Origin: Pseudomonadota bacterium
GTDB taxonomy: Bacteria; Pseudomonadota; Gammaproteobacteria; Burkholderiales; Rhodocyclaceae
Direction: 5' to 3'
Length of the DNA stretch: 64,000 nucleotides
Assembly (NCBI GenBank): GCA_018240785.1
Contig: JAFEFC010000037.1
Coordinates: 506-64,505, forward strand
Positions 60,716 to 64,000 of the stretch are shown piece after piece. The number at the start of each line of letters is the position of its first letter. Within the stretch, counting starts at the first letter, position 1. The notes under the pieces were generated by a model. That model saw nothing but the letters and a program-made list of their open reading frames with translations. It made no database searches and was not told where the DNA came from. The position numbers and the translations under genes are program-made.

Positions 60716-60970
60716 TCAGTGCGTCCCGCCCGCGCCCCGTACGCCCGCCCACGCATAGATCAGGCGCCCGTCGGGCATGCGCTGCGCCCGCACCAGCCCG
60801 CGCTGCACCAGCACGCCGAGCGCTGCCTCCACCTCATCCGCGGTGGCCTCGACGCCCTCACCCACCAGCCACCAACGCGCAATGCCCTGCGCGCTGTCCG
60901 CCGCGTCGGGATGACTGGCGAAATACCGCTGTATCGCCCACGTCACCCTCGAGAGGTTGCCATCGAGCAT
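60716..60970 (-). CDS. Small winged-helix-like protein, first gene of the eCIS operon
   Basis: 84 aa: MLDGNLSRVTWAIQRYFASH, AQGIARWWLVGEGVEATADE, VEAALGVLVQRGLVRAQRMP and a beta wing (DGRLIYAWAG). The helix-helix-wing order resembles a winged helix, so a DNA-binding or protein-protein adaptor role is possible. It is the promoter-proximal gene, 34 bp downstream of the sigma-54 site. Not an Afp core part that I recognise. Confidence 0.7.
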   Translation of the reverse strand: MLDGNLSRVTWAIQRYFASHPDAADSAQGIARWWLVGEGVEATADEVEAALGVLVQRGLVRAQRMPDGRLIYAWAGVRGAGGTH

Positions 60971-61003
60971 GGCCCTGGCTCCGAGTTCGGTCCGTGCTTA
61001 GTC

Positions 61004-61019
61004 AGCAAGTACCGCGCCA
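61004..61019 (-). promoter_or_regulatory. Sigma-54 promoter of the eCIS operon
   Basis: On the minus strand TGGCGCGGTACTTGCT matches the consensus TGGCACG-N4-TTGCW with a single mismatch and exact GG-N10-GC spacing. The predicted transcript start near 60993 leaves a 23-nt leader to ATG 60970. Upstream activator sites could lie in the gene-free 61020-61280 stretch, which has a short GGGTC...GACCC dyad near 61096 but nothing stronger. Confidence 0.8.
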
Positions 61020-61288
61020 CCTGCTTCCAAATACCTGACGGCGTTGCAGGCAGCGGGATGGCGCAAGACCAGCATAAGCCGGCATCCGAATCATCGGGTC
61101 ACGCCCGACCCACCAGATTTACGGTATTGACGACCCAAACTTCGAATGTCTTCAGGGGACTGAAGCCGCTCGCCGGAAGCGTGAGTGAGGGTCCAGCAGT
61201 GTCACGGCGGGTCAAACTTTCCCCACTCAACCGGTACCGGCCACTCCACCTCGCGGCACGGTAAGACCCCAATGGACGCACAAAAGGA

Positions 61289-61321
61289 CGCCGGGCCGAC
61301 CGCAATGCGGCCGGCCCGGCG
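61289..61321 (-). terminator. Intrinsic terminator of the antiporter gene
   Basis: CGCCGGGCCG and CGGCCCGGCG form a perfect 10-bp stem; on the minus strand it is followed by CGTCCTTTTG. It lies 27 bp after the antiporter stop and isolates the eCIS operon from it. Confidence 0.75.
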
Positions 61322-61347
61322 ATCCCGATGCAAGACCGGAGCAGTCG

Positions 61348-62607
61348 CTACAAGGCCTGGAAAGCGAGAATCGCAACGCAGGTCGGTGGGAGGGCCGCGA
61401 GGAAAAGGCCGAGCGGACTGATCGCTTCGTCCGTGAAGCTCGACTTGAGAATCGCAACGCCTGCCGGGTTCGGGGCGTTGGCGATGATCGTCAGACCACC
61501 GCCCGTGACCGCTCCGGCCACGATTGCGTACTTGAAGTCGAGGGTGACGCCTTCGACCAGCGACGCGAGATACGTCAGCGCAGCATTGTCGGTCACGGCC
61601 GTGAGTGCCGTCGCCAGGAAGTAGAGCAGCGTCGGTTCGACGCCCACCAGCGTCTGCTGCAACCACCACTGCTGCAATCCGCCCAGCACGACGAGCCCGG
61701 CGAGGAAGAAGGCCACCATGAGCCCCTCGCGCAGGATCAGGCGATCCTGGTGCTTCTTGTAGGCTTCGGTGTAGCCGATGAAGAACAGGAACAGGCCCAT
61801 GAACACGGCAGGGTGGTGCGCAAATGCGACGACCGCCACGAGGAAGAGGAGGTGGATGCCCGTCACGACGGGTGGCACCTTCGACGATCCGGATTCACCA
61901 TGAACATGCCCCCTTTCGGCGAGTTCCTTGCGGAAGAACCAGGTCAGGACGAACGCATTGAAGGTCACCGCCGTCGCGGCCTTCCAACCGAAGTGGGAGA
62001 ACATGTACAAGGTGTCCCAGCCCCACTTTCCCGCCACCATCAGCACCGGCGGCGCAGCGAAATGTGTGAGCGTGCCGCCGATCGACACATTCACGAACAG
62101 CAGGCCTAGCGTGCCGTACTTCAGGCGGTTCGAAAGCTGATACTGGAAAAAATTCTCGCGCAACATCAGCGCGGCCAGGGTCATTGCCGCCGGCTCGGTG
62201 ATGAAGGAGCCGAGCAGCGGCACAACTGCGAGGATCAGGAAAAACATAGCAACCGCGCGCGGGATCGGAATCGCGGCCGCGAACAATCGCACGACCCCGA
62301 CCACTGCGTTGAGAATGGGACGACTGGCAGCGATCACCATGATGACAAACACGAACATCGGTTCGGTGAAATTGCGCCCGTCGAGGTAGCCCACTGCGGC
62401 CTGCTCGCCCGAAAGCACGAACAACCCCAGAATCAGGATAAATGCCCACAAGCCGAAGACGACTTCGACCTCTGCCAGCAGGTGCCAGAGTCCGGCGTGC
62501 GCCGGCTGGAGATGCGCAAGACGGGCAAAGATCTTGGTCGAGAAGGTGTGCAGCACAGCGATCGCGAAGATCACGGTCGCAAAGAGTTCGGGGGCGGTAT
62601 GAGTCAT
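61348..62607 (-). CDS. Putative Na+/H+ antiporter (Na_H_antiport_3 family)
   Basis: 419 aa with about 11-12 membrane segments (FATVIFAIAVLHTFSTKIFA; LWAFILILGLFVLSG; RAVAMFFLILAVVPLLGSFI). The motif GSFITEPAAMTLAALMLREN, then TLTHFAAPPVLMVAGKWGWD, and the C-terminal VTDNAALTYLASLVEG and ANAPNPAGVAILK are characteristic of this little-studied family. Ion specificity is not demonstrated. It is monocistronic: its own terminator follows, and 184 bp separate it from purT. Confidence 0.85.
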   Translation of the reverse strand: MTHTAPELFATVIFAIAVLHTFSTKIFARLAHLQPAHAGLWHLLAEVEVVFGLWAFILILGLFVLSGEQAAVGYLDGRNFTEPMFVFVIMVIAASRPILNAVVGVVRLFAAAIPIPRAVAMFFLILAVVPLLGSFITEPAAMTLAALMLRENFFQYQLSNRLKYGTLGLLFVNVSIGGTLTHFAAPPVLMVAGKWGWDTLYMFSHFGWKAATAVTFNAFVLTWFFRKELAERGHVHGESGSSKVPPVVTGIHLLFLVAVVAFAHHPAVFMGLFLFFIGYTEAYKKHQDRLILREGLMVAFFLAGLVVLGGLQQWWLQQTLVGVEPTLLYFLATALTAVTDNAALTYLASLVEGVTLDFKYAIVAGAVTGGGLTIIANAPNPAGVAILKSSFTDEAISPLGLFLAALPPTCVAILAFQAL

Positions 62608-62791
62608 GGCGGAAATCTCGCGACTGGTCTGCGGCTGGGCGCCGGACGATACAACAAGGTTTTCGCAGGGGACAAGGCTGGGAGGCCGGTTCGACCACCG
62701 CGTCGCGCACCGGGCGAACCGCGCAGCGACCGAGGACGCGGCGGCCGCGCCAGCGATCTTGAACTCACCGGTGAGCGATCGCCGACGAGGC

Positions 62792-63991
62792 TCAGCCGGC
62801 GACTGGCCTCACCCGACTCGCGGCCAGCTTCGCGCGCTCGCGCGCCTCGTCGATCGAGGCGCCATTGGCGACGGCCACCCCCATGCGGCGCTTGACGAAG
62901 GATTCCGGCTTGCCGAACAGGCGCAGGTCGCTGCGCGGCACCGACAGCGCCTGGGCCACGCCGTCGAAGGCGATCCCGGCGGCTTCCATGCCGCCATAGA
63001 TCACCGCCGAGGCGCCCGGCTCACGCAGGGACGTATCCACCGGCAGGCCCAGGATGGCGCGCGCATGCAGCTCGAACTCGGAGAAGCGCTGCGAACACAG
63101 CGTCACCAGACCGGTGTCGTGCGGGCGCGGGCTGACTTCCGAGAACCACACCTTGTCACCCTTGATGAAGAGCTCGACGCCAAAGATGCCACGCCCGCCG
63201 AGGTTGCCGGTAACTGCAGCGGCGATGCGCCTGGACTCCGCCAGCGCGGCCACGCTCATCGGCTGCGGCTGCCACGATTCGACATAATCGCCCGCCACCT
63301 GCACATGGCCGATGGGCTCGCAGAAATAAGTCTGGACCTCGCCCCGCTCATCGCGCGCGCGCACCGTCAGCAGCGTGATCTCATAGTCGAAGTCCACGAA
63401 GCCCTCGACGATCACCCTGCCCTGGTTCACGCGCCCGCCGGCAGCGGCGTAGTCCCACGCCTTGCTGACGTCTGCAGGGCCGCGCAAGGTCGATTGCCCC
63501 TTGCCGGACGACGACATCACCGGCTTCACGATGCACGGATAGCCGATCTCCCCGTCGATGGCCGCCTGCAGCTCCTCGAGCGAATCGGCGAAACGATATG
63601 GCGAGGTCGGCAGGCCGAGCTCCTCCGCGGCCAGCCGGCGGATGCCTTCGCGGTTCATCGTCAGGCGCGCGGCGCGCGCGGTGGGAATCACTTCGGCCAG
63701 GCCCTCGGCCTCGACTTCCGCCAGCATGTCCGTGGCGATCGCCTCGATTTCGGGCACGATCAGGTGCGGCCGCTCCTGCTCGATCAGGCTGCGAAGTGCC
63801 GCACCATCGGTCATCGAGATGACGTGCGCGCGATGCGCGACCTGGTGGCCGGGCGCATCCGCATAGCGATCCACGGCGATGACCTCCACGCCCAGCCGCT
63901 GCAGCGCGATGATCACTTCCTTGCCGAGTTCGCCGGCGCCCAGCAGCATGACCTTGAGCGCGCTGGGAGACAGAGGGGTGCCGAATCTCAT
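62792..63991 (-). CDS. purT: Formate-dependent phosphoribosylglycinamide formyltransferase
   Basis: 399 aa, full length. ATP-grasp enzyme of purine synthesis that makes formyl-GAR from GAR, formate and ATP. Features: [20 protein letters not shown] at the N-terminus, [40 protein letters not shown] (ATP loop), [20 protein letters not shown], and [14 protein letters not shown]. The start codon lies 9 bp from the window edge, so its promoter is not visible. Confidence 0.96.
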   Translation of the reverse strand: MRFGTPLSPSALKVMLLGAGELGKEVIIALQRLGVEVIAVDRYADAPGHQVAHRAHVISMTDGAALRSLIEQERPHLIVPEIEAIATDMLAEVEAEGLAEVIPTARAARLTMNREGIRRLAAEELGLPTSPYRFADSLEELQAAIDGEIGYPCIVKPVMSSSGKGQSTLRGPADVSKAWDYAAAGGRVNQGRVIVEGFVDFDYEITLLTVRARDERGEVQTYFCEPIGHVQVAGDYVESWQPQPMSVAALAESRRIAAAVTGNLGGRGIFGVELFIKGDKVWFSEVSPRPHDTGLVTLCSQRFSEFELHARAILGLPVDTSLREPGASAVIYGGMEAAGIAFDGVAQALSVPRSDLRLFGKPESFVKRRMGVAVANGASIDEARERAKLAASRVRPVAG

Positions 63992-64000
63992 GGGAGGGAA

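Larger units (their letters stand above)
25515..60970 (-). other. Extracellular contractile injection system (eCIS, Afp/PVC-like) locus
   Basis: About 35 kb of same-strand genes joined mostly by ATGA/TGATG overlaps or gaps under 80 bp. Core parts recognised are two sheaths, two tubes, tube initiator, DUF5908, split spike, gp25, Afp11- and Afp12-like baseplate proteins, AAA+ ATPase and DUF4255 cap. The absence of a type VI membrane complex (TssJLM) and of phage head, lysis or replication genes separates it from T6SS and prophage. A tape measure and a PAAR tip were not recognised. Confidence 0.92.

Noticed and set aside
24224-61019. Type VI secretion system or prophage
   Set aside because: No TssJLM membrane complex, ClpV, Hcp-type secreted marker set, capsid, terminase or lysis genes; DUF4255, DUF5908 and the Afp15-type ATPase are eCIS marks.

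Overview
The window is about 68% G+C by eye, with dense, mostly minus-strand gene strings, and looks like a chromosome segment of a betaproteobacterium. Rhodocyclales (Thauera/Azoarcus-like) is my best guess, from the tartrate genes, the REP-type repeat and the family of the integrative element; this is inference, not a species call.

Layout. (1) 1-3280: tartrate/D-malate utilisation: the 5' end of ttdA, two LysR regulators, and a tartrate/D-malate dehydrogenase. (2) About 3.3-21.0 kb: an integrative element of the PFGI-1/ICEclc family. It has a P4-type tyrosine integrase, two LysR regulators, alpA, parA, a HicA-like gene in the shi position, parB, DUF2857, STY4528, a RES-Xre toxin-antitoxin pair, PFL_4669, DUF3158, ssb and topB, plus an unusual 750-bp hairpin-rich non-coding stretch. 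No relaxase, coupling protein, type IV secretion or pilus gene is present, so it looks like a maintenance module or remnant, not a self-transmissible ICE. (3) 21.0-24.1 kb: a small hypothetical gene, a Bcr/CflA-type MFS exporter, and an SPFH/NfeD pair. (4) 24.2-61.0 kb: a nearly continuous minus-strand extracellular contractile injection system (eCIS, Afp/PVC-like) locus of about 35 kb. (5) 61.3-64.0 kb: a Na+/H+ antiporter-family protein and purT.

The eCIS is the exciting part. In transcription order: winged-helix-like small protein, DUF4255 cap, beta-rich protein, sheath 1, tube 1, sheath 2, tube 2, tube-initiator (Afp7-like) with a silk-like Gly/Ala/Ser tail instead of LysM, DUF5908 (57 aa), spike split into gpD-like and gpV-like genes, a 599-aa protein with a hydrophobic C-terminus, gp25, Afp11-like, Afp12-like with a beta-propeller-like N-terminal half, two tiny paralogues, 329-, 691- and 1657-aa accessory proteins, a 546-aa protein, the AAA+ ATPase, and then a putative cargo block: a truncated DUF4157 protein, a 673-aa protein with a GHH motif, a frameshifted helical-repeat protein, a DUF4157-OmpA-zincin protein, and a 132-aa protein.

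Regulation is readable. A near-consensus sigma-54 promoter (GG-N10-GC, 61004-61019) lies 34 bp upstream of the first eCIS gene, and a PspF-like sigma-54 activator with a GAFTDA variant loop is encoded just beyond the last gene. I infer a sigma-54-controlled eCIS. No tape-measure or PAAR gene could be recognised.
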